Part shown: positions 35,877 to 44,566 of the stretch, piece by piece
Layout: each line of letters opens with the position of its first letter
How positions within the stretch are numbered: the first letter of the stretch is position 1
Assembly (NCBI GenBank): GCA_017937765.1
Contig: JAGBCY010000010.1
Location: 1-64,000, forward strand
DNA: 64,000 nucleotides
Reading direction: 5' to 3'
Origin: Alistipes sp.
Lineage (GTDB): Bacteria > Bacteroidota > Bacteroidia > Bacteroidales > Rikenellaceae
The notes under the pieces: model-generated
Database searches by the model: none
Told to the model about the DNA's origin: nothing
The model's input: the letters and a program-made list of their open reading frames with translations, nothing else
Position numbers and translations under genes: made by a program

Positions 35877-37268
35877 TTACTTCGAGCGTACGTACTCGTC
35901 GATAGCCTTTGCAGCCTTACGGCCGGCCCCCATCGCGAGGATGACGGTAGCGGCACCAGTAACGGCATCGCCACCAGCAAAGACGCCTGCGCGCGATGTT
36001 GTGCCCACCTCGTCAGCCTCGATACAGCCGCGGCGGTTGATATTCAAGCCGCTGGTAGTTGAGGCGATAAGCGGGTTGGGTGACGTTCCGAGGGCCATAA
36101 TAACCACATCGCAGTCGATGGTGAAGTCCGAGCCGGCCTTCTCTTGAGGCGAGCGGCGGCCACTTGCATCGGGCTCGCCGAGCTCCATCTCTACGCAGTT
36201 GATGCCCGTAACCCAGCCATCCTCCGAGCCGAGGATACGCGTGGGGTTGGTGAGCATACGGAACTCGATGCCCTCCTCTTTGGCGTGGTGTACCTCCTCC
36301 TTACGTGCGGGGAGCTCAGCCTCGCCACGGCGGTAGACGATAACAGCCTCAGCACCGAGACGCTTAGCTGTACGCACAGCGTCCATAGCCACGTTACCGC
36401 CACCCACGACAACGACCTTGCGGCCTACGTAGACGGGGGTATCCGAGTGCTTGGGGTCCCACGCGCCCATAAGGTTCACGCGAGTGAGGAACTCGTTGGC
36501 CGAGAGCACGCCGTTGAGGTTCTCGCCCTCGATGCCCATAAAGCGCGGGAGTCCTGCGCCCGAGCCTACAAATACAGCGTCGTAGCCCTCCTTATCCAGC
36601 AGCGAGTCGATGGTCATCGTGCGGCCGATGATAACGTCGGTCTCGAATCTTACGCCGAGCTTCTTAACCTCGTTGATCTCGCGTGCCACAACTCGCTCCT
36701 TAGGCAGACGGAACTCCGGGATACCGTAAGAGAGCACGCCGCCCAAGCGGTGCAGTGCCTCGAAGACGTCGACCTGATAGCCCATCTTTGCAAGGTCCGA
36801 GGCGCAAGCAAGGCCCGCAGGACCACTGCCCACGATGGCAACGCGCTTACCGTTAGGCTCGATCTTCGGAGCCTCAGCCTCGTTGCTATGCTCCAACGCC
36901 CAGTCGCCCACGAATCTCTCGAGCTTGCCGATAGCCACTGGCTCGCCCTTGATGCCGAGGACGCACGAGCCCTCGCACTGCGACTCCTGCGGGCACACGC
37001 GGCCACAGATCGAAGGCAACGAGCTGTCGACGTGGATGGTGTCGGCAGCGGCACGAAGATCGCCCTCGGTGATGTGGTGGATGAAATCCGGGATGCGGAT
37101 GTTCACAGGGCAGGCAGCCACGCAACGCGGGTTTTTGCAATTCAAGCAGCGTGTAGCCTCCAACGCTGCCTCCTCGGCGTTATATCCGTAGCACACCTCT
37201 TCGAAGTTGGTGGCACGAACCACCGGATCTTGTTCGCGTACCGGTACGCGTGGTATCTTATTTGCCAT
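35877..37268 (-). CDS. nfnB: NfnB-type NADPH:ferredoxin oxidoreductase large subunit
   Basis: About 463 residues related to the glutamate synthase small subunit. Two cysteine clusters at the N-terminus (CLNCKNPRCVAACP and CGRVCPQESQCEGSC) bind [4Fe-4S] centres. Dinucleotide-binding loops are GSGPAGLACASDLAK and VGGGNVAMDA. Adjacency to the FAD/[2Fe-2S] protein upstream identifies the electron-bifurcating NfnAB arrangement: NADH plus reduced ferredoxin reduce two NADP+. It is often mis-named glutamate synthase, but no large GltB subunit is present. The start at 37268 overlaps the nfnA end by 11 bases; an upstream in-frame ATG lies deeper in nfnA. Confidence 0.82.
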   Translation of the reverse strand: MANKIPRVPVREQDPVVRATNFEEVCYGYNAEEAALEATRCLNCKNPRCVAACPVNIRIPDFIHHITEGDLRAAADTIHVDSSLPSICGRVCPQESQCEGSCVLGIKGEPVAIGKLERFVGDWALEHSNEAEAPKIEPNGKRVAIVGSGPAGLACASDLAKMGYQVDVFEALHRLGGVLSYGIPEFRLPKERVVAREINEVKKLGVRFETDVIIGRTMTIDSLLDKEGYDAVFVGSGAGLPRFMGIEGENLNGVLSANEFLTRVNLMGAWDPKHSDTPVYVGRKVVVVGGGNVAMDAVRTAKRLGAEAVIVYRRGEAELPARKEEVHHAKEEGIEFRMLTNPTRILGSEDGWVTGINCVEMELGEPDASGRRSPQEKAGSDFTIDCDVVIMALGTSPNPLIASTTSGLNINRRGCIEADEVGTTSRAGVFAGGDAVTGAATVILAMGAGRKAAKAIDEYVRSK

Positions 37269-38121
37269 AGCAGTTACATTTGTGTTCACGATTATCGTTG
37301 TCCAATCTCTCCTGATTCTTATACATCGCCTGGCGACGCATAGCCTCGTCGAAGTCTACCTCGTGGCCGTTGAACTCGGGGCCGTCGACACACGTAAAGA
37401 GGGTCTTGCCTCCCACCGTCACGCGGCACGCGCCACACATACCCGTACCGTCGACCATAAGGGCGTTGAGCGACACGGTGGTGAGCATATTCCACTCCTT
37501 CGTGGTGAGACACACGAACTTCATCATAATCATCGGGCCGATACATACGCACTCGTCGTACTTGCGGCCTTCGCCCTCGACAAGCTCCTTCATTAGGCCC
37601 GTAACCATACCCTTGTAGCCCTCCGAGCCGTCATCCGTTGCGATGTGTACGTTGCCAACCTTGCTCATCTCGTCGATGTAGATAAGCATACCCTTAGTCT
37701 TTGCGCCGATTATAACGTCGCAATCTACGCCGTGGTTCTTGAGCCACTTAACCTGCGGGTATACCGGAGCTGTACCAACGCCGCCAGCCACGAAGAGGTA
37801 CTTGCGCTTCTTGAGCTCCTCGTCGCTCATATGTACAAACTCCGAGGGACGGCCCAACGGACCAGCGAAGTCGGCCAACGAGTCACCCTCCTCGAGGGCA
37901 CATATCTTCTTTGTAGAGTGACCGATGGTCTGCGTAACGATGGTCACGGTGCCGCGCTCGGCATCGTAGTCGGCAATGGTGAGCGGTACGCGCTCGCCAC
38001 CCTCGTCGGCACGTACAATGACAAACTGACCTGGGAGGGCAGCCTGTGCTACGCGCTCGGCCGCAATCTTCATCTCGTAGATGTTGTCGGCCAACTTGCG
38101 TTTCTCAACAATCTTAAACAT
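37258..38121 (-). CDS. nfnA: NfnA-type FAD/[2Fe-2S] subunit
   Basis: 287 residues of the ferredoxin-NADP reductase superfamily. FAD-binding segment near GQFVIVRADEGGERVPLTIAD, NAD-binding GGVGTAPVYPQVKWLK, and a C-terminal [2Fe-2S] site CGACRVTVGGKTLFTC. Related proteins are the dihydroorotate dehydrogenase electron-transfer subunit and sulfide dehydrogenase beta subunit; coupling to nfnB by overlap favours the transhydrogenase. Role: balancing NADH, NADPH and ferredoxin pools in an anaerobe. Confidence 0.82.
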   Translation of the reverse strand: MFKIVEKRKLADNIYEMKIAAERVAQAALPGQFVIVRADEGGERVPLTIADYDAERGTVTIVTQTIGHSTKKICALEEGDSLADFAGPLGRPSEFVHMSDEELKKRKYLFVAGGVGTAPVYPQVKWLKNHGVDCDVIIGAKTKGMLIYIDEMSKVGNVHIATDDGSEGYKGMVTGLMKELVEGEGRKYDECVCIGPMIMMKFVCLTTKEWNMLTTVSLNALMVDGTGMCGACRVTVGGKTLFTCVDGPEFNGHEVDFDEAMRRQAMYKNQERLDNDNREHKCNCYGK

Positions 38122-38266
38122 TTCTTAGTTTTTAGGTGTTATTCTATGTAGTCTTAATCTGTTTGTGTCTCGTTTCTGGGGCTTTGGTCCCCTGCCTGTG
38201 ACGATAATCCCTTACTACTGCCTTATGCTACTGCCTCCCGTCACAGTCTCTCGCTCCCGCCTTCTA

Positions 38267-39367
38267 CTACTGGGGCAGGGCACTCACCCTTATGGTCTGC
38301 ATAGGCCGCACGGGGTCGTTGGTGACGATGGTAACGCGCGTGACGAAGGGGTTGTCGCGGTCGTCTATATAGGTGCTGTGCAGCTCCACCGTGAGCCTAT
38401 GGCTCGCACCCGGGGAGATGTATAATCCAGCCGACTCTTGTACCCTCACCGCCGCCGAGCCACTCTCTATGGCGCGCACTGCAAGGGGCGATTCACCCTC
38501 GTTGTGTAGCTCTACGCTGAGCTTCATCACTGCGTGATAGTCGTTTACCTCCCCAAATTTAATAATATTTTTTGAAATAGTGAGCCTCGGAGCCGAAATA
38601 TCGTCTACCAAATCGAAATTATCCACCACGATGGCGAGTGTCGAGATGTCGTAGGCGGCTGGTTGGCCATCCACTTTTACCTGAATCCTATCCTCCACGG
38701 TGCCATACGTCGAGGCGTGGATGTCGGCCGTGTAGCGCAATGTTATGTCGCCCGAGGTATGTGGCGCGATTGATGTCGGAGCGATAATCTCGAGAAGCCC
38801 CGACGGAGCTATGTTGTTAATGCTTAGCGTGATAGTGCGGTCCGATGCGTTGGCATAGCCTATCTGTCGCTCGATGCTCTTGCCGTGTTCGAGGTAGCCG
38901 AAGGCGTGGAAGTTGGATATAAGCCTCAGCCCGCCACCCATATCGAATGGGTAGAGCTCATCTATCGTACGCTCGCGTGGCTGGACGTAGCCCTTGATGT
39001 GTAGCTTGATGGGGTCGCTGCTGTCGGATGTGTGCACGAAGATATGCTTGTCGATGCGCCCGGGGCGGTTCATTGGGTCGTAGCTTACCTCGAATCGAAA
39101 CCTCTCGCCCGGGGCAACGCTACGCTGCTCGTAGGTCGCCGAGGTACAGCCGCACGTGGTCACGATGTTTAGGATGTCGATGTTCGTGTCTCCGCGGTTC
39201 TCTGCCTCGAAGCTGCAACGCACCGAGCCCCCCTCCTCGGCGATGTGGCCATAGTCGTAGCTAAGGCTAAAGAAATGGAGCGCGCTCATGCTCGGCTGCT
39301 GCGAAGAAAGCGCAGTCGTGGTGAGCAATAGGAGCAGCGATAGTATATATTTACATAGGTGTTTCAC
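38267..39367 (-). CDS. DUF1573-containing secreted protein with GTG start
   Basis: 366 residues with a signal peptide (MKHLCKYILSLLLLLTTTALS). At least one DUF1573 immunoglobulin-like domain with TTCGCTSATY is seen near residues 68-77, and further beta-sandwich domains resemble it (about 140-260 and 270-366). Function of the family is unknown; proteins of this type are secreted and common in Bacteroidota. The start codon is GTG. The TATATTTG element at 39372-39379 ends 4 bases before it, so the mRNA may be leaderless. Confidence 0.75.
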   Translation of the reverse strand: MKHLCKYILSLLLLLTTTALSSQQPSMSALHFFSLSYDYGHIAEEGGSVRCSFEAENRGDTNIDILNIVTTCGCTSATYEQRSVAPGERFRFEVSYDPMNRPGRIDKHIFVHTSDSSDPIKLHIKGYVQPRERTIDELYPFDMGGGLRLISNFHAFGYLEHGKSIERQIGYANASDRTITLSINNIAPSGLLEIIAPTSIAPHTSGDITLRYTADIHASTYGTVEDRIQVKVDGQPAAYDISTLAIVVDNFDLVDDISAPRLTISKNIIKFGEVNDYHAVMKLSVELHNEGESPLAVRAIESGSAAVRVQESAGLYISPGASHRLTVELHSTYIDDRDNPFVTRVTIVTNDPVRPMQTIRVSALPQ

Positions 39368-39371
39368 ACTA

Positions 39372-39379
39372 CAAATATA
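39372..39379 (-). promoter_or_regulatory. Promoter -7 element (TATATTTG) abutting a GTG start
   Basis: The minus strand reads TATATTTGTAGTGTGAAA: only TAGT separates the element from the start codon. No clear -33 element. Confidence 0.5.
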
Positions 39380-39462
39380 GGGTTATTCCTCGTGTTTTAT
39401 ATGAAAAGTTAATTTTTTTTGAAAATTTTTGCGAAAAAATTTGCAGATTAAAAATTAATAGC

Positions 39463-39470
39463 TACCTTTG
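39463..39470 (+). promoter_or_regulatory. tRNA-Asn promoter (TACCTTTG)
   Basis: -7 element with TTTG at 39440-39443 and a 19-bp spacer, a textbook Bacteroidota layout. Confidence 0.8.
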
Positions 39471-39503
39471 CACCGCAATCGAAAGATAACGGTTCTTTTA
39501 AAT

Positions 39504-39577
39504 GCCTGAATAGCTCAGTTGGTTAGAGCACATGACTGTTAATCATGGGGTCCTAGGTTCAAGTCCTTGTTCAGGCG
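39504..39577 (+). tRNA. tRNA-Asn (GTT)
   Basis: Acceptor GCCTGAA/TTCAGGC, anticodon GTT at 39538-39540, T loop TTCAAGT. One T-T mismatch in the T stem, at the same place as in the CAU tRNA. Discriminator G. Confidence 0.93.
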
Positions 39578-39749
39578 CACTAAGTGCGAGGGATGCACTA
39601 AAGAGGGTAGCAAACGATAAGGCTGCAATAGGGTGGAGACCTAAGGGTTGAAGCTCGGAGATAAGCAGACGACGCGGTCGAGCTTCTGAAAAGATGACGA
39701 GACTCTTAAAAAACTTATCGAAAAATTTGCAGGTTTAAAAAATAATGCT

Positions 39750-39757
39750 TACCTTTG
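39750..39757 (+). promoter_or_regulatory. tRNA-Val promoter (TACCTTTG)
   Basis: -7 element with TTTG at 39726-39729 and a 20-bp spacer. Confidence 0.8.
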
Positions 39758-39779
39758 CAGTCCCGAGCCTTAACAAATT

Positions 39780-39854
39780 GGGAGCATAGCTCAGCTGGTT
39801 CAGAGCATCTGCCTTACAAGCAGAGGGTCAGGGGTTCGAATCCCTTTGCTCCCA
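39780..39854 (+). tRNA. tRNA-Val (TAC)
   Basis: Acceptor GGGAGCA/TGCTCCC, anticodon loop CTTACAA, canonical TTCGAAT T loop. Confidence 0.95.
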
Positions 39855-39884
39855 CAACAAGTCGAAGGTGACGAGTTTTATTAT

Positions 39885-39956
39885 GGTGGATTCATCTAAG
39901 GGCTAGGATACGTGCCTCTCACGCACGACATAGGGGTTCGAATCCCCTATCCACTA
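39885..39956 (+). tRNA. tRNA-Glu (CTC)
   Basis: Acceptor GGTGGAT/ATCCACT with a G-T first pair, anticodon stem CGTGC/GCACG, anticodon CTC at 39918-39920, T loop TTCGAAT. Same transcription unit as tRNA-Val, 30 bases apart. Confidence 0.9.
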
Positions 39957-39962
39957 CTTAAG

Positions 39963-39982
39963 CGGACAACAGATGTTGTCCG
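39963..39982 (+). terminator. tRNA cluster terminator
   Basis: 8-bp stem CGGACAAC/GTTGTCCG, loop AGAT, then about nine T. Confidence 0.9.
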
Positions 39983-40168
39983 TTTTTTTTTGTTCTTTGG
40001 GTACAGTGTGGCAAGCAGTCGATTGCATCGACCTGTTGTGACGGTGCCCACTTTCCTTGTCTGTTGCGTCGATCGGCGGTTGTTGTCTGTGTAATCTCTC
40101 ACTGGTGCTTAAATTTATTTTTCTCTATAAAAGTGATTCATATCGCTTGCGCTTTACAATAAAAATTG

Positions 40169-40176
40169 TAACTTTA
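40169..40176 (+). promoter_or_regulatory. Promoter -7-like element (TAACTTTA)
   Basis: CTTG at 40146-40149 lies 19 bp upstream. It serves the DUF3298 gene starting at 40203. Confidence 0.55.
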
Positions 40177-40202
40177 CGATGTTAACTATGAACTTTTGAG
40201 TT

Positions 40203-40949
40203 ATGAGAAGATTTTCTATCTATATTGTGGCGTTGTCGCTTATGACGATGGCGTCGTGCTCGAGCGATGAAAAGTCGCAGAGCGAGAAGCCTCAGTTTGA
40301 GCCATTTGAGCTCAGTGTCGAGAGTGATGAATGTCTGGTAAACATTCGCTATCAGCGTATCTCGAATATCGAGGATAATCCCGTTTTTGCCGATATCGAG
40401 GCGCAGAACTATGCCCATTCGTTCGATGGTTACACCGTGGAGCCTATGGATGTAGCGACCTCGGCGCAGTTGCTGCTTGATGAGTATTCGGAGCTTGGTG
40501 CTGATAATATGGCGTTTGCCGGTGCTGCTTGTAGCTACTCTCTGGATCAGGTGGCGCACCTCACGCGCGGTGATGAGATTCTGTGTTACGAGACCTTTGT
40601 GCAGGCCTATACCGGTGGTGCGCACTCGATGCTTAGCCTGTGGTATGATTGTTTCGATCTGTCGACGGGTCGTCTCTATGATTTTGCCTATCTCTTTGAG
40701 GATGAGTGGAGCAGTGCTATACGTGAGCGTATTTATAACGGTCTTGTCGAGTTGGACCTCGCGCTCATCATTGATGGTGCGGAGGCTGTGCCCGAGACGA
40801 AGTCGGTGCTTATCACCCAGGGTGGTGTGACGTTTGTCTACCAGCCGTATGAGGTTGCTGCCTTCTCCGACGGTATCGTGGCAGTGACCCTAAACGATGA
40901 GGATATAGCGGCGACGGGAGCACCTCTCGTGTGGGTCGATGAGGAGTAG
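40203..40949 (+). CDS. DUF3298-domain lipoprotein
   Basis: 248 residues with a lipobox at MASC (about Cys19). The segment YTGGAHSMLSLWYDCFDLSTGRLY (about 138-161) is diagnostic of DUF3298, the domain of RsiV-type proteins; a DUF4163-like portion precedes it and FVYQPYEVAAFSDG follows. In Bacteroidota these are free-standing envelope lipoproteins of unknown role; no sigma factor gene is adjacent. Shares a bidirectional terminator with miaB. Confidence 0.82.
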   Translation: MRRFSIYIVALSLMTMASCSSDEKSQSEKPQFEPFELSVESDECLVNIRYQRISNIEDNPVFADIEAQNYAHSFDGYTVEPMDVATSAQLLLDEYSELGADNMAFAGAACSYSLDQVAHLTRGDEILCYETFVQAYTGGAHSMLSLWYDCFDLSTGRLYDFAYLFEDEWSSAIRERIYNGLVELDLALIIDGAEAVPETKSVLITQGGVTFVYQPYEVAAFSDGIVAVTLNDEDIAATGAPLVWVDEE

Positions 40950-40992
40950 CGCGGTGCATTATCTATGTCAGAGCTATTTATCGGGCTTACAG

Positions 40993-41039
40993 AAATAGTA
41001 CGGGCTGTCCACCGATTGGTCGGACAGCCCATACTATTT
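40993..41039. terminator. Bidirectional terminator between convergent genes
   Basis: 18-nt arms (AAATAGTACGGGCTGTCC) with one mismatch around an 11-nt loop. It lies 43 bases after the DUF3298 stop and 75 bases after the miaB stop. Confidence 0.8.
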
Positions 41040-41114
41040 ATGCTACTACCCACGCTCAACGGATATCCGTGATGCGGGACTGACCTTTTGTCGTTACGAA
41101 ATCTCCTTGTCAAG

Positions 41115-42467
41115 CTACTTTACCTCCTCGCCAAATAGTGTTGCCGACGAGCAACCCGTGATGCGAACACGGACATAGTCGCCAACCTTATGGTCGCCAC
41201 GGTCAAAGACAACCATCTTATTCTGCGATGTGCGGCCCGAGAGCTGCTCGTCGCTACGCTTCGATGTACACTCCACGAGGATCTCGAACTCCTTGCCCAC
41301 GTCGCGCTTGTTGCTCTCCTCCGAGAGGCGGTTTTGGAGGTCGATGATCTCCGTCAGGCGGCGTGTCTTGACATCCTCGGGGATATCGTCGCCGAGGTTG
41401 CGCTGGGCGAAGGTGCCGGGACGCTCCGAGTATTTGAACATATAGGCGAAGTCGTAGCCCACCTCCTGCATAAGCGTGAGCGTCTCGTGGTGCTCCTCCT
41501 CCGTCTCGTGAGCGAAGCCAGCGATGAGGTCTGTTGTGATGGCGCAATCGGGCATATAGCGACGGATGGCAGCCACGCGCTCTAAGTACCACTCGCGCGT
41601 GTACTTACGATTCATACGCTTGAGCATCTCCGACGAGCCCGACTGTGCGGGCAGGTGGATAGCCTTGCATATGTTAGGCATCGAGGCCATAGTCTCGAGG
41701 AGCTTGTCGCTGATATCCTTTGGGTGCGAGGTGGCGAAACGCACGCGTAGGAGCGGAGATATCTCGGCCACGCGCTTCAGTAGCTCGGGGAAGTCGACCT
41801 CGCCCGTGCGGTACGAGTTGACGTTCTGACCGAGGAGCGTAACCTCGCGGTAGCCATTCTCGAAGAGCGTGCGCGCCTCTGCAATGATGGTCTCGGCATC
41901 TCGACTGCGCTCAATGCCACGGGTGTAGGGTACCACGCAGTACGAGCAGTAGTTGTTGCAGCCACGCATAATGGCGATAAAGGCACTCACGCCATTCTTA
42001 TCCAGACGCACGGGGGCAATCTCGGCGTAGGTCTCCTCCTTCGATAGCTCGACGTTCACGCCCGTAGCTCCGTTGTCCACCTCGCGCACAAGGCGTGGAA
42101 GGTCGCGATAGGCATCAGGTCCGGCGACGATATCTACGCCCGTGCCGCCCTTCGTGAGCTCCTCCTTGAGTCGCTCGGCCATACAGCCGATGATGCCCAC
42201 GATGAGTGACGGCTTCTGTTTGCGCATACGGCGCATCTCGCTCAGACGGCCCCAGATGCGCTGCTCGGCGTTGTCGCGAATCGAGCAGGTGTTGATAAGA
42301 ACGATGTCGGCCTCCTCCAAACTCTCGGTATAACGAAAGCCCTCCTCCTGCATAATTGAGACCACGATCTCCGAGTCGCCGACGTTCATCTGGCAGCCGT
42401 AGGTCTCGATATATAGCTTGCGCCCGCTACCACTAAGCGGACGTAGCGTGTTAATGTTTATATTCAT
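41115..42467 (-). CDS. miaB: tRNA-2-methylthio-N6-dimethylallyladenosine synthase
   Basis: Radical-SAM methylthiotransferase acting on A37 of tRNAs that read UNN codons. The N-terminal MTTase domain has YGCQMNVGDSEI and further cysteines (INTCSIRDNAEQR, GCMAERL); the radical-SAM cluster is CNNYCSYC, and a TRAM-like domain ends the chain. I chose the ATG at 42467 (MNININT): the more upstream ATG at 42497 lies inside the stem of the preceding gene's terminator. About 450 residues, normal for the family. Confidence 0.95.
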   Translation of the reverse strand: MNININTLRPLSGSGRKLYIETYGCQMNVGDSEIVVSIMQEEGFRYTESLEEADIVLINTCSIRDNAEQRIWGRLSEMRRMRKQKPSLIVGIIGCMAERLKEELTKGGTGVDIVAGPDAYRDLPRLVREVDNGATGVNVELSKEETYAEIAPVRLDKNGVSAFIAIMRGCNNYCSYCVVPYTRGIERSRDAETIIAEARTLFENGYREVTLLGQNVNSYRTGEVDFPELLKRVAEISPLLRVRFATSHPKDISDKLLETMASMPNICKAIHLPAQSGSSEMLKRMNRKYTREWYLERVAAIRRYMPDCAITTDLIAGFAHETEEEHHETLTLMQEVGYDFAYMFKYSERPGTFAQRNLGDDIPEDVKTRRLTEIIDLQNRLSEESNKRDVGKEFEILVECTSKRSDEQLSGRTSQNKMVVFDRGDHKVGDYVRVRITGCSSATLFGEEVK

Positions 42468-42481
42468 ATCTATGCTATTAA

Positions 42482-42516
42482 ACTGCGTGGCACTCATCGG
42501 GTAAGAGCCACGCAGT
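42482..42516 (-). terminator. Terminator of the YitT-family gene
   Basis: Perfect 10-bp stem ACTGCGTGGC/GCCACGCAGT, 15-nt loop, then TTTAAT on the minus strand. Confidence 0.7.
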
Positions 42517-42565
42517 GTTATTCGGTTTACTTATGTATATTAAGGATTATCAAACTGTTATGAGA

Positions 42566-43585
42566 TTACTCCGTAGGCATACCATTCTCCTCGGGGAATG
42601 GCTTGAAGCCCTCACCGAAGGTGTCGTAGGCGTCGGTGACAACAACGAATGCCTTGTGGTCGAACTCCTTAATCTTGTGCTGAACGTTGCGCACCTCCTT
42701 GCGGTTTACAACGAGGAAGATCATCTCCTTGTCGCGATCTGTGTACATACCCTTAGCCTTGATGTAGGTACCGCCGCGACCCAACTCGTGGAGGATATAC
42801 TGGCGCATAGCGTCGGAGTGCTCGTCGCAGATGATATAGAGCAGTTTGTCGCGCGAAGCACCGTCGATGGTATAGCCCAAGACCTTAGCATTCACGAAGA
42901 TACATACAGCCGAGTAGAGCGAGAGCAACAGACCCTGTGCCTCCTTACCCTCGGGCAGACCGATACCGAAGCCGATAACCACAAGACCGCTGAGCACGAT
43001 GATAGCGTCGGAGAGCAATACGCCGTTGGCGAACTTCATCTTAGCGAATCGGTGCAGGAGCATACCCGTGATATCCGTACCGCCCGTTGCGGCATTGTTG
43101 CGGATGACGATACCCACGCCCACGCCGCTGAAGCAACCACCGATGATGGCCGCAAGCATCAGGTGCTGCGAGAGGTCAACCGTACCGCCGAGCAATAGCG
43201 CGGGGTCGAGGGCCTCGATAGCCTCACGGCTTGGATAAACGAGGTAGTCGAGCAGGTTCATAATACCCGGAGTGAGGAACGATGCAAAGATCGTGCGGCC
43301 ACCAAACGTGCCACCGAAGAGAATCAGTGCGGTGAGGATAAGCGGCACGTCGAACATATAACCAAAGGTACCCACCTGAACCGATGGGAAGATATTGTGC
43401 AAGACGAGTGCCAAGCCGTAGATACCGCCGGGGACGAGGTCGTAGGGGTTGATAAATACCACGAAGGCAATGGCCACGAGAAGACAGCCAAAGACGATTT
43501 GACCAATAGACGACCACCATCGCCAATCTGTTACCGACTCTTTGAATGAAGTTAGAAGGTTAGCAAAATTAAGTTGTAGCTTCAT
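42566..43585 (-). CDS. YitT-family membrane protein (DUF161/DUF2179)
   Basis: 339 residues: about five membrane helices in the first 220 (DUF161/YitT), then a soluble C-terminal DUF2179 domain (DGASRDKLLYIICDEHSD, GTYIKAKGMYTDRDKEMIFLVVNRKE). Function unknown; the family is widespread in Bacteria, possibly transport. Own promoter TAATTTTG at 43614-43621 and own terminator. Confidence 0.85.
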   Translation of the reverse strand: MKLQLNFANLLTSFKESVTDWRWWSSIGQIVFGCLLVAIAFVVFINPYDLVPGGIYGLALVLHNIFPSVQVGTFGYMFDVPLILTALILFGGTFGGRTIFASFLTPGIMNLLDYLVYPSREAIEALDPALLLGGTVDLSQHLMLAAIIGGCFSGVGVGIVIRNNAATGGTDITGMLLHRFAKMKFANGVLLSDAIIVLSGLVVIGFGIGLPEGKEAQGLLLSLYSAVCIFVNAKVLGYTIDGASRDKLLYIICDEHSDAMRQYILHELGRGGTYIKAKGMYTDRDKEMIFLVVNRKEVRNVQHKIKEFDHKAFVVVTDAYDTFGEGFKPFPEENGMPTE

Positions 43586-43613
43586 AAATATGCAATTATG
43601 TAATTTCCTAAAA

Positions 43614-43621
43614 CAAAATTA
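43614..43621 (-). promoter_or_regulatory. Promoter -7 element (TAATTTTG)
   Basis: TTG (complement of 43641-43643) lies 19 bp upstream; 29 bases before the YitT-family start. Confidence 0.6.
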
Positions 43622-43750
43622 CGCATTTTTTTGAAAACTGCAATAAAACAAACATTTTTTCTCTCGCCATTTGCAAAACTTCGTCCTTGCGAATATTGAT
43701 CGCAATCGACAATCCGTGGCTTAAAATTTTGTATATACGGATATTATTTA

Positions 43751-43758
43751 TATCTTTG
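43751..43758 (+). promoter_or_regulatory. plsY promoter (TATCTTTG)
   Basis: -7 element with TTTG at 43728-43731 and a 19-bp spacer. Confidence 0.78.
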
Positions 43759-43819
43759 TATATTATGTATTCTGGTGCGTTACGAATAACGCGCTTATTA
43801 TTAACTAAATAAGAGTATT

Positions 43820-44548
43820 ATGGGAGAGTGGACAGTTGCGACGTGGCTCTGCGCCATCGCTTTAATCATAGTTGCCTACCTGTTGGGCTCGATACCGAGT
43901 GCTGTTTGGATCGGAAAAAAATATTATGGCATAGATATTCGTGAGCACGGAAGTAAGAATGCCGGCACGACAAATATGCTCCGTGTGCTGGGCAGGCGTG
44001 CGGCGTTGCCCGTCTTTATCATCGACTACTTCAAGGGCTTTATCGCCGTGATTCTCACCTCGCTGATGCGTTACGACGACGCCGTGAGCGATGCGTGGCT
44101 CATCAACTTGCGTATCATCGCCACCGCGGCTGTGGTGCTCGGACATATCTACCCGATCTTTGCGGGATTTAAGGGTGGCAAGGGTGTCGCTACGTTGCTC
44201 GGTGCGGGTACGGGTATCTACGCCCCGATTCTGATTATGTGCTTCAGTGTGTGGTGCGTAGTCTTTGCCATCTGGCACTACGTATCGTTGGCCTCGATGG
44301 TGGCCGGCTGCTGCTACCCCTGCTTTGTGATGATATTCTCGACTATGACCTATAACCCTGCGGCTCCGTTCGAGAGCGTGCCGTTTATCATCTTCTCGTG
44401 GGTGGTGGCAATACTCCTTGTCTATACGCACAGAAAGAACATCGGCCGCCTGCGTGAGGGTACCGAGTCGCAGATATTCCTCTGGGGAGACCACGATAAG
44501 GACGGGGAGCCGAAGGATGACTTCGGCTTTGGAAATGAGCGTAAATAA
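43820..44548 (+). CDS. plsY: Glycerol-3-phosphate acyltransferase
   Basis: Integral membrane enzyme that transfers acyl groups from acyl-phosphate to glycerol-3-phosphate in phospholipid synthesis. 242 residues; motifs GSIPSAVW, GSKNAGTTNMLRVLG and FKGGKGVAT are the three conserved PlsY loops. The C-terminal extension after about residue 215 is charged and slightly longer than usual. The M64 peptidase follows 18 bases later, so the two may share a transcript. Confidence 0.94.
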   Translation: MGEWTVATWLCAIALIIVAYLLGSIPSAVWIGKKYYGIDIREHGSKNAGTTNMLRVLGRRAALPVFIIDYFKGFIAVILTSLMRYDDAVSDAWLINLRIIATAAVVLGHIYPIFAGFKGGKGVATLLGAGTGIYAPILIMCFSVWCVVFAIWHYVSLASMVAGCCYPCFVMIFSTMTYNPAAPFESVPFIIFSWVVAILLVYTHRKNIGRLREGTESQIFLWGDHDKDGEPKDDFGFGNERK

Positions 44549-44566
44549 TAACCTAACAACCTATAT

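Noticed and set aside
35877-37268. Annotation as glutamate synthase small subunit
   Set aside because: No large subunit nearby, and the overlap with an FAD/[2Fe-2S] reductase subunit fits NfnAB better; still worth testing biochemically.
36144-37343. 399-codon plus-strand frame over nfnB
   Set aside because: Antisense shadow; His/Val/Leu-rich without any motif.
42468-42497. Upstream ATG of miaB
   Set aside because: Falls within the stem of the preceding gene's terminator; adds ten non-family residues.
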